A DNA stretch of 64,000 nt from Asterella californica (lineage: Eukaryota; Streptophyta; Marchantiopsida; Marchantiales; Aytoniaceae). Below are positions 1 to 13,138 of this stretch, one piece after another. Both the position numbers and the translations under genes were made by a program. The stretch spans positions 21,488,001 through 21,552,000 of the forward strand of contig JAYKYS010000006.1 of the NCBI GenBank assembly GCA_036924285.1. Reading direction: 5' to 3'. Within the stretch, counting starts at the first letter, position 1. Each line of letters opens with the position of its first letter. The notes under the pieces were generated by a model. The model was not told the origin of the DNA, ran no database searches, and saw only the letters and a list, made by a program, of their open reading frames with translations.

Positions 1-3000
1 TGATCTGTGAGATGAGAAATTTACAGATATTAACTGATAGCAAACAACGCTGATTAAAACGTAAAAAGATTAGCAGAAATGAACGTGGCTGTGTAAACTA
101 TCTACCGACTGCAGCCAGTCATGGGCCTGACCAAGAAACGTCTTCGGTGCAAAGGTCCCACCAAGTTTAAGTTCTGCGCATGAAACTGACCAAGCAAATA
201 TCTGAAAAAAATTAAGTCGAATTGATCAATCAGATTTAATTTAAACCCCGGTGGGTATACCTTTATATGACAAAATGCTTACGTGGCATTTTATTGGACA
301 ACTTATCCCGGCACTTTTGCTTGAGATTATATTTTATTACAAAATATTCTTGCACGTATAGGTTTATATAGAGCTGAGGTTTCTTTCAGAATGTTCAGTA
401 TTTCAATATCTGTTAACGCGTATCAAAGCTAGAATTTTTGGCAAATATTGGTAGTGAGTGAGTATTACGATTTCAGTGAAGAAACAGTGGACGTGAGTTT
501 TGGCAATAAGGACGTTCAAGACTCAAGTAATTTACTTTAATTTTTATGTAATATTTAAAATAAAATAATTATATTAACTCATAAATACGATTATAATCGA
601 TCCACTACACTATACGAAGTTGTAATTCCATATATTACTAACTCTTTTTTTTCTTGATGTGAGAGAATTTTATTTCTTAGCTTTGACAGTCACTATTTTT
701 TACGTACAAGAGTGAATAAATATACAAAAAATATTATACTAAAAACCTTAACGAGACATAAATCATTCATTGGTCCGTCGAAGTACCATTCCCCAAAATT
801 TGAACCTAAAATGAATTACCCTTGATACGCAAGAGCCTTTGTACCCACACAAGGGGTTTAAGATAAGGATTTTATTTGATGTGTACAATCGTAGGATTTG
901 AACCATGTATTGGTGATGCAATGAACAAAGTATATCTACACGATTCACATATATACACTCGAAAGTCATTGAACATTAATATATAGGAAATTTTAACTAC
1001 TGTTAATACAATGACAATTTCAGCTTAGTATATATAGCTTTTGTACGTATCTAGACAATCAAACTCTGAGAAGGGAAGGAAGAGAAATTATCTGTTTTCT
1101 TGGTTATTGTCTATTTTTCTTGTGAACATGCATGTTGGATGAACTTCTGGGAACTTTTGTTTGCTTACTGTTACCGGAGAAATATATAAATATTAATTAA
1201 ATTTATATACTAAATAGATTTAAATAATTAAAATATTATTTATTGTGCTTAGAAACACAAAGAGAACAAGAGATAAACCATAAGTCATGAGTAAGATGCT
1301 GCACTTGAAAAGTAGAAGTACGAGAAACAATAATCATTAATGTATTAACTCAATGTGAGTTTAACTTAATACCTAACTCTTCTTGCGGGAGGGTTAAGTA
1401 TTAAACTGAATGCACTAATATTTACCTCGATGGAGGAGGTGAATATCCATCCGTGAATACGCTTGCATATTCAATTCTCCCTATCTTTCGATGGAAGAGA
1501 GCTGTAAGCTTAATATATAAAGGTTATATAATAAACTAAAGGTATTTATTGAGTAGTTTGTTACAGTCGACAAGCGACCGCAATTATACAACTGGAAGCG
1601 CGTTGCTATGAACTTGCTATGCTACTTGCTATGGGTTTTCAGAGATGTTTTCGCAATTTCTTGTAGAGTTAATATTTAATACTTAGATTTTAATTTTAAT
1701 TTTTAATAAAACTTTATATAAAATTTCTGTACAACAGTTACAGTTTTCTCGATAACAGATACCGGGCAAAAGTTCCCAAAAGGTGGTTGAGCATGCATAT
1801 TTCTCTTTTGGAGGCTGTGACGGTACACCAGCCTCGACTCTGAGGCTTTATTATCACTAGAAGAAGGAACCTTACCAAGCCAATGACGGCTCTCAGGAAG
1901 TCAAAGAGAAACGGCATAAATTGACTTTCTGCATGAAATTCCTCAAATGCATGCACTTGATCTTGACAAGCGCTGCTTCCTCCTCCATCAGTCCTTCGTC
2001 AGATGTCGTGTTCGCCCCGATCTTGCCGACCTGAAATCATTCGATGCCTGGTAGCTACCGTAGCTTTGCCAAATTTATTGAAATTATAAATTCTCTGTGA
2101 AAGATGAATTTCATTTCATTTCATTTCGGCTCCAGAACATTCTCTCCAAGGGTCATTGTCAAGCATTTTCATCTTGAGTGCTTGACCAATGGGGCATTGC
2201 TCGACTAAATTAATACTATGCATCCTAGATCGAGTTAAGGGACTTTTTGCCTGCTTTTTGTTATTAGAAAATATATAAGTATTACACAAAAATTCTAGAT
2301 TACACTGTTAAAAAACTTAATTTAGTTGTAAATATTAATTATTGATTATACTTGGAATTGCAAAACTTTCCAGACATATCCATAAAACGAATGAGGACGG
2401 ACGCACTTCCGAATTACAAGTCCTGCAAGTTACTAACAAACACACATTAATTTTAATATCCAGACATTTTATTATCTAATTCTTTTAGAGAAAAAATAGG
2501 TATTAAATGATTTAAGAGGTGAAATATACACGGATATCGTATTTTAAATATAACATCCAAACTTTCTTCAAGGCCAAGAAGAGGAAAAAGATCGAGTAGA
2601 AGAACACTAGACTCAGGGTTAGTTTCCGTGGATGGTTTAGGGTTTAGGGTTACCGAGAAGACGTTACATACGTTCCAACGTTCTACACGGTTTTGTAGAT
2701 TCCAGTGGCAAAAAAGTATTCTTATTTATCAGACAACTAAGCTAGTTTCCACGGTTTCAGTTTATCGGACGGTGGATACTTGATTCGTAGCAATCCATCT
2801 CCCGTTACAGTACACTAAGATGTAACGTATTTATTACCGGTTATTGCAAGTATTAATCATACCTTTGACTGTTAAATGTCGGTTAATGATACTGGTGACG
2901 ACCCTCAAAGTTTACGACTCTTTTGATCATATACTCAAGTGACTCATCTCTCCATTCTCACTGGTTCTGCACCTCTCGTTTTGAAGACTAGTTTTTTAAA

Positions 3001-3540
3001 TGCTTAAATTAAAGGATGCGACTCAAACTACAGCATGGAGAGATGGATTTAAGAGAAACTAGAGAAGCTAATAGATTTCTATTTAATGAAGAGTCATCAG
3101 TCCTTTTTTGGCGTATATTGTATTATAACAATTTGCAAGTGATTTAAAGGAACATAACTGCGGCATGTCTAAACATGGGGGGCCTTAAATTAAAACCTTA
3201 TTCCCCCCGGATTTTTTCACTGCTTCTCTATCCTGCCTTTAACGCTTGATATGATAAAATTACGAACATCTAATATATTTTCAAACCGGGTTTTTCAAAT
3301 ATACTGCTCCGCTAACTTGACATACTTTGTATGTATATTCACTTCTTTCAAGTTTGAGAGAAGGAAAATATGCACGTTTTTTGCTATGCGTTTGCGCATA
3401 GCTTACTATTGGTTTTGAGTTTTCTCTAAATCCTAAAAAATAGGAATTTTTTTTCACATTTAGATTGATCACCATCGTGAGGTAACGTGAGGAAGTCGGT
3501 TAAGGAACGGATGCGAGCAATTACGACATGCTTCGTGTTT
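1..3540. other. AT-rich region without an identifiable gene
   Basis: Only short ORFs without recognisable motifs occur here. The stretch is AT-rich intergenic sequence with a TTTCA-type microsatellite near 2107-2126 and a plant telomere-like motif at 2636-2652. I see no transposon ends or conserved domains. Confidence 0.6.
2636..2652 (+). repeat. Interstitial telomere-like repeat (TTTAGGG)
   Basis: Two consecutive TTTAGGG units plus a partial third. This is the plant-type telomere heptamer. Such a short run is more likely an interstitial remnant or a telo-box-like motif than a chromosome end. Confidence 0.6.
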
Positions 3541-3722
3541 CTGTGTCACCTTTTCTTCGAGAATTTTTTCGCAGGTCGAGCACATCCCGCAGGTGTATTC
3601 TGAGCAGTCTCATTGTCATTTCTCAGTTTGTCATTTGGCGCGTCTCTGTAACTGCACTTGTTCTTCGACCACTTGCCTTCTTCATATTGTTTTGATTTGT
3701 TTCCCTTCTCTGTCGTGCGCAG

Positions 3723-3797
3723 CCGGAATAGGAATGCTTGCAACTGGAATTCCAGTGCGCAAGGGACGTGCAAAAGAGATCGCGCTGAGAATTACAG
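3723..3797 (+). other. Possible isolated internal exon
   Basis: A pyrimidine-rich tract ending in GCGCAG precedes an open 75-base segment that ends at CAG|GTGAAG, so both splice signals look acceptable. It encodes about 24 residues, including GMLATGIPVRKGRAKEIALR. I do not recognise the peptide and cannot find convincing partner exons, so it may be chance. Confidence 0.18.
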
Positions 3798-4619
3798 GTG
3801 AAGCAGAAGATAGCAAAACGTTATTCCAGGCTCTTCACCTTCCGAGAGTGTAGGCACGTTCTCATGATTCACAACATTTTCAAGTTCTCTGCATTTTCAA
3901 GTTCTCGAGTGTCTGCTGTCGAGAAGAACTCTGCAGAAATTCGAGGGGTTTCGCCTTCCTTCGACTTTACAGAACCTACGGAGACCAGGTAAGCAGATTT
4001 CATCACAAAAATCGCACCGATTTAAGAATTGTGTCAATGTAGCTTCATACGTAAATCAACCCCTCAATTTACTGTCTTCTACAAGTCCGATTCGACGGCA
4101 AATTAATTATGCGTTGAAGGGCACTATCGTATAGATCGTGTATTACGCTTCTCGGCTTCTCGACCCACTCATGTCCCAATTTGAAAACTAAGATGTTGTC
4201 AAAATCTATGATGAACCGTTTCTGCTTGTGGTCGATGAGTTGTGTTAGTATCAACCTCATTCTGTTTGCAATGGTCTTGGCGTTGATTTTGTAAACCGTT
4301 GTCGTGTTGTGAGACGTCCCACATGTGAATTCAGTGTAGAACGGGTGTTGTGTTTTCTTTGTGTTCGGTGAACCTTTTGTGTCGTTCGCATAAGAGGGTA
4401 TTAGGTGTCAGGTTCACAGAGATCTGGATGTGAGATCGCACGATAACAAGATGTGCCGACTCAATGATCCGTGAACGTTCGCGTGAATGGCTCTTGTTGT
4501 CAAACATAGGTATAAGATAGTGGGTTGGGGTTTTGGGGAGGCATTCTTCTTTGGGGGTAGTTTTCATGAGTGTGTCTTAGTGTCTTACGTGATAAGAAGG
4601 AGCGGCAAGAGTTATATTC

Positions 4620-5048
4620 ATGGATGGAGGACTGAATCGAGTTTCAAATCTGTCATTTCCGAACCCGTTTCATATCAAGCTTCACTTGATCCACCGCGAT
4701 CACATTCGACAGTGGTTCGTCGCCTACTTTGGAGAAGAGTTCATGGGGAGGATGATGGACTCGCCTACTCCGGTGATCTTATCAATCGTCACGTATGGAG
4801 AGGACTGGGACTTGACAGTATACATCTTACTTTGACGAGGGCCAATGGACCTGAATTATCCAGCCAACATCCCTTTCAACCTCTGGGTGGATGTTCGATG
4901 TCACTATCGGCGGAAGATCAATCATCGTGCGTGGATCGCAAGGAACTTTGGGGAAGAGTACTGTAATCAAGTGATGGCTTCTCCATTTCCTTTTGTAGTA
5001 CCTTTCATCGTAAATCGGTTCCAGGTCGTCATCTTGACCTTGTACTGA
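4620..5048 (+). pseudogene. Tandemly duplicated small domain interrupted by TGA
   Basis: Two adjacent open segments (4620-4835 and 4845-5048) lie in the same frame, separated only by a TGA at 4833-4835 and three codons. They are related to each other: the first contains FGEEFMGRMMDSPTPV and the second FGEEYCNQVMASPFPFVV, each preceded by a basic/aromatic stretch and followed by a hydrophobic strand. That internal similarity is the best argument that the frame was once coding. I do not recognise the domain. The TGA could be a nonsense mutation, or the two halves could be separate exons. A longer overlapping frame (4487-4966) shows no such repeat and is treated as a shadow. Confidence 0.4.
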
Positions 5049-6600
5049 ATCTTAAGTATTGAGTACGATCTCTATAGTTCGACGAATGTAATTAACCTAA
5101 GGTTGGGGCCGATGCCTTGAAGGCATGAGAGGATAGTAAGGTTATAGTTGTTCTAGGGTACCAAGTAGAGGACAAAAGAGGTTTTCAGATCTGTTTTCTT
5201 ATTGGTCCATTTTTGACCAATCAACGCCATTCCAGATCTGCAGACGGCTTTAGGGTTTTGGAAGTCTTCCCGAGGATCATTTGAGGAGTGAGTGGTCTTG
5301 TTGGAAAGCTCTCGAGACGGGCTACACTCTGGAGACAAAGATCAGGCGATTTGGAATTCTGAGGAGAGAGTGATGGACGTTGAAAGTCAGGGGGGTCAAA
5401 TCGGTACCCCGAGCCACGTTTTGGAGTGATCCGGGAGTTTGAGAGGTGATCTTTAGGAGCTGTCAAGGGGATCGAGTAGTTCACTCCGTGCTGGTTGTAC
5501 TGATGTAAAACAATCCTACATTTGGGTTGGATTTGCTCCTGCAATGATCAATTGAAGTTGGCTGTTACAGTTGAGAGGTATGAGAAAACACGCTTTCTTT
5601 GGATTCAAAGCTTGAGTTGCTCCGTGCACATGGGATTGGATCTCTGAGTGAAACTTTCCAGGATGAGAGTGTGCCCTATCAGCTAGTCACATGTGAAATT
5701 TCAGTTCAATTGGGTAAGAGAATGTGTGGAGATCTAGGATTTTGGCCATCGAGATCTGTAAAGCTCAAAAGTTAGCACAGGCGGGTGGCTTGATTCATCG
5801 CGGACAGTTGGGGTCAGATCTGAGACTGAAATTTCATACAGTAGTAGAGAAGGGTCAGAGGGGATGTCCTGTGAAGTTTGAGCTTGATTGGATAATCGAG
5901 GTGAAGGCACGAGATTGTCAAAGTTCAGTTTGCAGCGAGGCAAGAAAGACGTAGAGAGATTTCGCTTAAATCTCTTGGTTGGAGTTGAACAAAAACGACT
6001 TGAAGATGAGAGGTGTGCTTCTTGGAGGTGTCATGTGGATGACAAGGAGGCTATATTGTGAGATTGGTACGGCGATCATGCTCAGTGGAGGTGTCACGTC
6101 TTGCTGAAGCTGAGGTACCGTTATCCTCGGTGTCACGCCCCGAGTTTCTAGCTGTTTGCTGCCGATATGTCTTGTATCGTTGGGAAGCTTGTGTAGTAAG
6201 CGGTCCTTGCTGTGGACATCTTCCTGAGCAAAAATCGTATCAGCGAACAATAGAAGGTCAGAGTCCACAATTTAGGTAGTTTATCGAGAAGAAGTAGTGA
6301 AGCGGATGTTGATGAGAGATTGTATGAAAAGTGCTTGGGATCTAAAGCAGACACGTACCGTGTATGAGCATTGTCTTTATCTAGAGTGGAATTGAGCTCT
6401 GAGTCATTTGTGCGATGCACATGTGTTGCACTTGGGTCAAGTTAGCTCGCTAGTAACCTACAAAAAAGACTGATAGATTAGATAGTGAGAGCATAAGTTT
6501 TCATCGGTTAGGTCGTAGATCTAGTTGTATCTCTCTACAGTCAGATACCCCGTGTATTCCCAGACCATATTTCACGCCCTACGACACCGTGTTGAGCATG
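5049..6600. other. Moderately GC-rich non-coding stretch, possibly a relic LTR
   Basis: No conserved protein is visible. The end of this stretch, around 6570-6590 (TTTCACGCCCTACGACACC), loosely resembles the 3' ends of LTRs elsewhere in the window, and an acidic open frame follows at 6615. A decayed LTR of a gypsy-type element is possible, but I could not find a partner copy. Confidence 0.2.
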
Positions 6601-6614
6601 GATAGCGATCTTTT

Positions 6615-6821
6615 GTGGCTCCGAAGCCTGAAGTACCCACGGAGGATGTAGTGGATGATAGCGCCAAGCCTAAGACGGACGAACCTGGTGGAAAGGGATT
6701 GGTCGATGCGATTGAGAAAAAGGTTTTGCACGGCATTCCGGCTCATGAAGCTGTGGACACTGTTGTAGTTCTTCGGATTTCAGAAGCGTTTTTCACCAGG
6801 GTGTCTTTATGGACCACATGA
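6615..6821 (+). CDS. Short acidic hypothetical ORF, possible gag start
   Basis: A 68-residue frame rich in Glu, Asp, Lys and Pro at its N-terminus. It lies just after a sequence that looks like the end of an LTR, so a truncated gag N-terminus is conceivable. It overlaps an opposite-strand coiled-coil frame, and only one of the two is likely to have been coding. No motif allows assignment. Confidence 0.15.
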   Translation: MAPKPEVPTEDVVDDSAKPKTDEPGGKGLVDAIEKKVLHGIPAHEAVDTVVVLRISEAFFTRVSLWTT

Positions 6822-7138
6822 TCTTGTAGATCTGATGTAAGGTCTAGCAATTTTACCTCCATCGCGTCCACTCTCTCTGCGTTGCTCTTTGCTGCCTCCT
6901 CCGCTGCAGTGGTCTTCTCTGAAGCCTACGTAACTTGCCCCTCCAGAGCATGGAGCTTTACCTCGGTTGCTTTGAAGACCTCATTAGACTTAGCTAAATC
7001 CTCCTCAAGCTTCATATTGTGTTCCTTCAGCCCCGGTACCTTTGCCTTCTTCTTCTTCAGCCAATCCTCATATTTTTGTTTAGTCGATGCAGTCATGTGT
7101 ACTTGCCTCGAGAAAACTTTACCTCGAGAAAACCTCAT
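6743..7138 (-). pseudogene. Coiled-coil protein fragment
   Basis: The minus-strand frame runs from an ATG at 7138 to a TAG at 6926-6928, then continues open in the same frame to a TGA at 6743-6745. It is strongly coiled-coil in character, rich in Lys, Glu and Ala. It contains two copies of a roughly 23-residue repeat built around EE-x-x-AKSN and MEVKL/TEVKL, one on each side of the TAG. Similar charged helical segments occur at 53.3-54.1 kb and 56.5 kb, so these may derive from one repetitive element family. The function is unknown. Confidence 0.35.
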
Positions 7139-7139
7139 G

Positions 7140-8860
7140 ATTTTTGATGTTTATGAACCAAATTTAGTTGTAGCAATGCCTATGCTATTGCTTCTTCCAA
7201 GTTCCTCTCCCGATCTCTGACTGACCTGAATACCAGTTTGGACTGGTTACGATAGACTTGGGACCTCCAAAAAATCAATTGCCGCAGGTTAGTTATGGTG
7301 ACCATAACTGCTCCTCTATCCCTTGCATAAGATTGTCTTCATTCGTAAATAAAATTTGACTTATAGTTGGATAGGTTCTAGGTATAGTCACCTCGCTTAT
7401 GGGTTTTTCTGGTTTCCAGAGATCATGTGTTTCCTTCATCTAAGAGTAGTTTCAATAAGGTTTTTTAAATATAATAATTTAAATTTAGAAACTTAAATTA
7501 GACATTCAAATTTAAACTGAAATTTATCTTTTGACTTGCATTCACGAAACCAACCACGGACTAAAATTTTCACTGCAATAAAACACAAGTACAACTGTTT
7601 ATTTTTCCTCGCTTCTTTCATTTTAAATTTAGATTTGCACCCCCGCTTCCTTCACTGTACTAATTGACGAAACCAGCCATGAAAAATTTAAATTTACACT
7701 GCACTCCCTGCTTCCTTCAGTGTACAAGGTCATCAGAAAGGATATGAACTGAGTACATATATTGCAAGTTATTTGTCCATGGATCGATTTCGTGCGTGAT
7801 GTGACATTTGTGTCTACTGTCAAACTAGACGTATCGATAAATCTGTCCTCATTGTTCTCACAATGTTCGGAGTCCATCGAATCCTCCACTTATCAAGTAT
7901 GGATTTCTAAACTAAGCATGACACTTAGTCTCTCACTCATCATCGTTGCGAAGAATTGCTATTGCTATCTTGACAAATCAAAACAGTTGAAACTTAAGAA
8001 TGTTGTGCTTTGATTCTACGTCAGTGTGGATGTTTCACCTGAAAGACATAAAAGAGTAAGAGAATATTACAAAAAAGAAGAAAACTGAAAAAATGAAAAA
8101 GATAAGATAAGAAAATGTATCTCTGTTTGGAACCCCACGGCCTTCCAGAGCACTGCATAATGGCATGTATTTTCTTGTTGGTTGAGATGGGGTGAGTAAA
8201 GGTGCATGGATCAATATAAGCATAGCCGGATAGTGTTCTTATAGGTGCATTTCTTGTTGAAAACAAACTCCGACTAATAGTTATCTTCCAGAAAAACATA
8301 GTATCAATATCCACTCTTGTCACACACTCTCGATATATGCAGCATTATCAGAGACAATTATAACAATTTTTCTGGAGTTGTATCCTATCAACTATATAAT
8401 AGAAGGTGTGTCATTATAAGAATTCATCATCGATCTCAAACAATGATAGAGACTAATTTTCAATGGATGACTATACTATATTTTTTGTAATGCTAGACAC
8501 CATACATGAGGTTGAAATAGTTTATCTCTATTGTGCCTTCAATGTCATCGCATGCAATCGTGTCAATATCTGTCGACCATCATCGAACATTGTGTTGAAA
8601 ATAAATTATATTGCATACCGATTATGTTATTCTGACACTTCCTTCATATAATAACCCAACATTTTTACGAAAGTATGCAAATTGTTATATGTGGATTTTT
8701 CACACATTTTCTGCACGAAAGAGACGATCAACATCTTTGCAACCAAGTACAACAACAAGTCATTTTTTCACATCTTGAACGGAGACAACATACAAACAAA
8801 GAACATCTTGATAACAAGAAGAGGACGTCATGCATGTCTTAACCAAAAAATATATCCTAT
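7140..8860. other. No identifiable gene
   Basis: AT-rich sequence with short ORFs that lack conserved motifs. The end of this stretch, from about 8700, may be further decayed copia sequence leading into the fragment that follows. Confidence 0.5.
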
Positions 8861-8868
8861 TCTCGTTC

Positions 8869-9190
8869 GACCTTGATCGTAAGTACATTGAATGAGAAAA
8901 TGCTCTTCAAGATCAGATTCTCTTAGGTGATGACACCACAGTCCAAATTGAAGGTCACGATGACGTTGAAGTCAAACTCTTCAACGGCAAAAATGTATTA
9001 ATTAAGGACGTCTTGCATGTTTTCGCGTTATGAAAGAATCTATTTTCAGCTCGACTGTTCGATTCAAAGGGTCGATGATGTATAATCGATAACGATGCTT
9101 GCTATTTAGAAGATAAAACCATACGTCCAATTGCCCTATGTTCGCTAAGCAACGATCTTTACTTGCTTTAGGCTCGTATGTTATTCTGAT
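8869..9190 (+). pseudogene. Ty1/copia fragment, region before the integrase
   Basis: The forward frame reads through peptides such as LLGDDTTVQIEGH, VKLFNGKNVLIKDVLHV, KNLFSARLFDSKG and RPIALCSLSNDLYLL. These match the Gag-Pol segment that follows the protease and leads into the GAG-pre-integrase domain of plant copia elements. Several in-frame stops (for example after KYIE and before KNLF) and a lost frame show it is dead. No LTR, integrase core or reverse transcriptase is attached, so it is a truncated insertion. Confidence 0.7.
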
Positions 9191-9199
9191 GCACATTTC

Positions 9200-12100
9200 A
9201 TGTCTCTCACAAGCACACCATGCACAGCTGCAGACAAAGCACTCTCAATCTTTGCTTCCAACCCTGTCATCTGAAATCCCTTCTCAAAAAAGATTAGAGA
9301 GTCTCGGAGGTGGCTGTGGTGACCGATCGACCAACTATGATCGACCACGGTTCATCTTATCTTTATACCCATTCACGTAGTCCGCACCTCCTCACCAAAC
9401 ACAACCAAACTCAGTTCCAAGCCCCTCATTCATCACAGTCGTGGATCACCACATGACAATCCACGACTTCAAAGGTGATTGACCACAAAGGTCACTCATT
9501 TCTCAAGAGGCTGTCCTAACGGACTAGCTCTTTTATACGGGAGTGCCTTGTGGAATGCCGTTGTATGCGACGTGTCTTCCACTAGTCGCGGCTGCTGCTT
9601 GGCAGCAGCTGAGCTCCAAGACGAGCACGGATCGTCCGTGTGTCGATCTGTGCTCTCAGATCTAGAGCGGGTTCCTCAATCTAAGACTCTCGTCCAATCG
9701 ACGTGTCCTCCAATGATGAGATGACGTCCCTACATCCGAGGAAGGAAAGACCACGCTCATTTGAGTCATCAGCGTGCCCTCATAATAGAAGTGTTGCCTC
9801 AATCTGAAAGAGGTATTCCTCTCGAGAACAGAACTCCCTCCTACTATCTCTTCGATGAGGGGCCTCCAGCTCCTTGAGTTGGGGGCTCGCTCTCCGAATG
9901 AGTCAACCTACAAGAGATTGACTCTTGCAAGTTGGGAGGGACTGACAGTCCTTCCTTTCCAAGATCATTCTCCGAGAGAAGTCTCTCTTTCCGAGACTTT
10001 CCTTCAAGGGATCTTCGGGGTACCCCAGTCGCTCTCAGCTCGCCATAAATCTTATCATGACCCTCTGTCTACCCCGCGCCCACTATGTTTTATATAGTTG
10101 ACGAGTCCAACTCGTCTATCTCGGTTCTCTATTGATCATCACTCATCCGTGCTTCGCTTATCTCATGTTCAACCACCAACTTATGACCACCAACTTATGA
10201 CATAGGTGACATGACCACATCAGTCTTTTTTGCTCGATCAACTTCATCGACATCAGTCTATTCTCGACTTACACTTCTCAACATTCACAATTTTACTTGC
10301 GCTCCGTGTCTACATGACAAGCAAGCTTGCACGAAGTTTTCACGCGTTGTCACTACCCATGCTACTGAGATTCTTGAAATTCTCTGTTTTGACATCAGCT
10401 GTCGCATTTCACCTTGTAACTTTTCTGTAAATCAAATTAATGCTTCTGTTAGGAAATTGTCGTAGTTGTAGATCTATGTTTTTTTATGTGTTATTCGTGG
10501 ATCTTTTTACAACTCCAAGTTGGGTTGTCACTTAACAATTATAGATAGATCACTTTTATTGGGTTTTTTATACTGCATTTTCGTATAACACTGAATCTTT
10601 TTTTATAACAAAAAATGAACAAAACTTCGTCTATTCTAAGATATGATCAGATAAACTGACCTACATTGTTAATGATTTATGCGCATAATATTTGGCAAGC
10701 ACGTATGTGAAAAAAACATATGAACGTTTGAGATTATCTTTTTTGAAGACAGCGCAGACGTCTTGATACGTGAATACTTGTCCAAAAAGTGCGATGTACT
10801 TTACAATGCAGAAAGAAAAATTTTAGTCTATCGTGCTCATGAGAAACTAGACCAAGACGGAAGAAAATACATTCATAGGTATATATTACATTATATAATA
10901 CGTTAAATATATCATGAAGCACAAAAACACATGGCTGACAATGAAAAACAATATATAAGTATCAATTTTTATAAAATATATCATGCATATCTGATCTTGG
11001 AACATTTTTTATCTACAGATTGGATCTATATTACGACCACTCGTCAATACATCGACAATAGGGTCCCAAATGACATTAAGCAACAAGTTTTATTCACGTC
11101 GTTAAGAAAAGTGTAAAAATAAATTCTATTTTTATTGGTTCTGTAGTCAATAGACTAATCTCGAAGAAATCTTCTATATTGAATGGTGTGTTTATCCATA
11201 GCAATAAATCTTCAGCAAACACAGCTTGTCAACACAACAAGTGTTTTTATTGTTGAAGGTTCTCGAAAATGCAAAATGCAAATGTTAGACAATAAATGAT
11301 TTACCTGAGAAACATCTTGTCACGACAACTATTGTTGCATAGTTCCATGTTTAGATGTTTTTGTTGTTGTTTGTGATCTCATGATGGATAACTTATCATT
11401 GATGTGATACGAAACATGTAAATCTTGTCTATTGAGTGATGTAGGATATTCACCTCATGTACACTCAGAAGTGTATATGAGAAGTGTACATGAGATAAAG
11501 TTTAAATATTTAATTTTCACGTCTTGTACTGAACAGATTGAGTGTGTGCTTCATTCCATGGTCGGGAAAAAATAGAGATGGTCTTGCACAACGTATATTT
11601 GTCGGCTTCTTTTGCGTGATTTATTCACTCTACCGCATATATAGAGATATGCTTTCACGGCGTAATATTTTCTCTTCTTTTGCATTCGTATTAGATCGTG
11701 TAGCAGTTCACATTCGCTGGTTTTAAGCATTATATAATGAACAGGTGTTAAATTCTGAATTGAAGATAAAAAGAACCGTTCATAATTTTGAACACCGGGC
11801 GTAGAAAATAAAGGTTGCATGGAGCCGGCAATAACTTTATTGGGTTCAGAAGAGGAGTTGATTACAGAGTCAATCACAGCTATAGCGATATTCAGACGAT
11901 CGATTGGACAGTAACGAAATCCGATTGCTAGCCACGTATGCTCTATAGTGTATTATACTCGTCAAGTCCAAAGCTTTGAGCAGAAAACGACAGAACCTAG
12001 TTATGCTGCAGTATTTGGTTGAAAGCAAACTACAAACCTTTGTCTATCTAACAGTTGGAAAGTCAGGTGATGAAGAGACACTTTCCCGACTTGAATGAAT

Positions 12101-12515
12101 GAGTTACCTTATGGAGATAAGAACACATATAGTTGTTTTATTTATTGTTGATCTTTGAGAGTTTAATCCCCTTTTTCACTTGGTGAATTGTTAGATTTCA
12201 TGCTCACCTTTGCTGCATTATTGTTTTTTTGTTTGTTTGTTTTATGAGTTATTTTATGCAATTTTTGACTTGGTGAATTGTTACATTTATTGTTTATTTT
12301 TGTCTTATGCTAGATAATTTTGTCGCTTATGTTGATCTACGACATGATTCTACGAGAAATGAGTACAAATGACACATGGGCATTCATTGCTGCTCATGAT
12401 GGTGAACATGACACGCGTTGAGACCGGCAACAACTTGTGGCTTATAGAGGATCGAGCGTTTGAGATCGATATTCGGTGACATCTCATCGTGTCCGATGAG
12501 GTGGTACACGACGAC
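9200..12515. other. No identifiable gene; small hairpin and an old repeat copy
   Basis: Short ORFs only. A short perfect hairpin lies at 9591-9609 (GCTGCTGC, 3-base loop). The stretch 10486-10622 resembles 62957-63096 and looks like an old dispersed repeat. The GC-richer part, about 9480-10110, could be an LTR remnant, but no partner is visible. Confidence 0.45.
10486..10622 (+). repeat. Diverged dispersed repeat, copy 1
   Basis: Shares a colinear series of short blocks with 62957-63096: GTGGATC, then CAACTCCA, then TCA-x-TTAA, then ATAACA-x-T, then ATAACAAAAA. Spacing is similar in both. Most positions between the blocks differ, so the copies are old. Confidence 0.4.
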
Positions 12516-12523
12516 AAATCTCT

Positions 12524-12814
12524 GTGGACGTCATATTGCTTCATCACGGGATTGTGTCTCAAAAATACTTATGGCACAAGTGTAAGAACGTGGTCAAGAA
12601 GTTTTTGGTGGAACTACAGACCAAAAAGTGGCCTCCTGATGATGTGGAGAAAGTCGAACTGATCACTGACTTGGAGCTCTTGACCAAGCGGTATTTGGTG
12701 ACTTGGCTCCGTCTTCAAGGAGCTCCGACAGTTGGTAACAAGCTTGTGTTTGTTCAGCGAGTGACACAACTTAAACATCTAGAGGAGGGAGGCTCATGCG
12801 ATCTCGATGCTTGA
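12524..12814 (+). CDS. SAP-like DNA-binding motif ORF
   Basis: A 96-residue frame. Residues about 50-85 (LLTKRYLVTWLRLQGAPTVG, then NKLVFVQRV) fit the SAP helix-turn-helix pattern: a hydrophobic helix, a G-x-x-x-x-G-x-K turn and a second helix. SAP motifs bind AT-rich DNA and occur in chromatin and repair proteins and in some transposon proteins. The frame is short and is followed by decayed coding-like sequence (13193-13540), so it is probably one exon or a remnant of a larger, possibly transposon-borne, gene. I could not identify a catalytic domain. Confidence 0.35.
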   Translation: MDVILLHHGIVSQKYLWHKCKNVVKKFLVELQTKKWPPDDVEKVELITDLELLTKRYLVTWLRLQGAPTVGNKLVFVQRVTQLKHLEEGGSCDLDA

Positions 12815-13138
12815 TGTACCCAGAGCCATCTGAGCATGGCATTGCAGACAAGCTGAAGGGCTGGATTTACACTTGTTGTCAACTGAATGCGTGGAGGTCC
12901 GCGGGACCTGATGGTCGTTATGCTCAAGATGAGGACGATTGCTATCTTGTGTTTAGACATTAAGAATGCAGCAGACCATTGGACCGGAGAGCATTTATCT
13001 TGACTCATCTTACAATGACTGATAGGAACACCAAGGTCTTGTTGCGATGGATTTGACTTGAACCGGCCAGCACTTGATAAGTATAACGAGAAGAGTAAGT
13101 TTACTTTTCTTGGAAATGATAACTCATTTTTATAAATA

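Noticed and set aside
4331..4567. A minus-strand ORF with an ordinary-looking composition
   Set aside because: No motif was found. It is next to another motif-free minus ORF (4069-4260) and could not be joined to anything recognisable.
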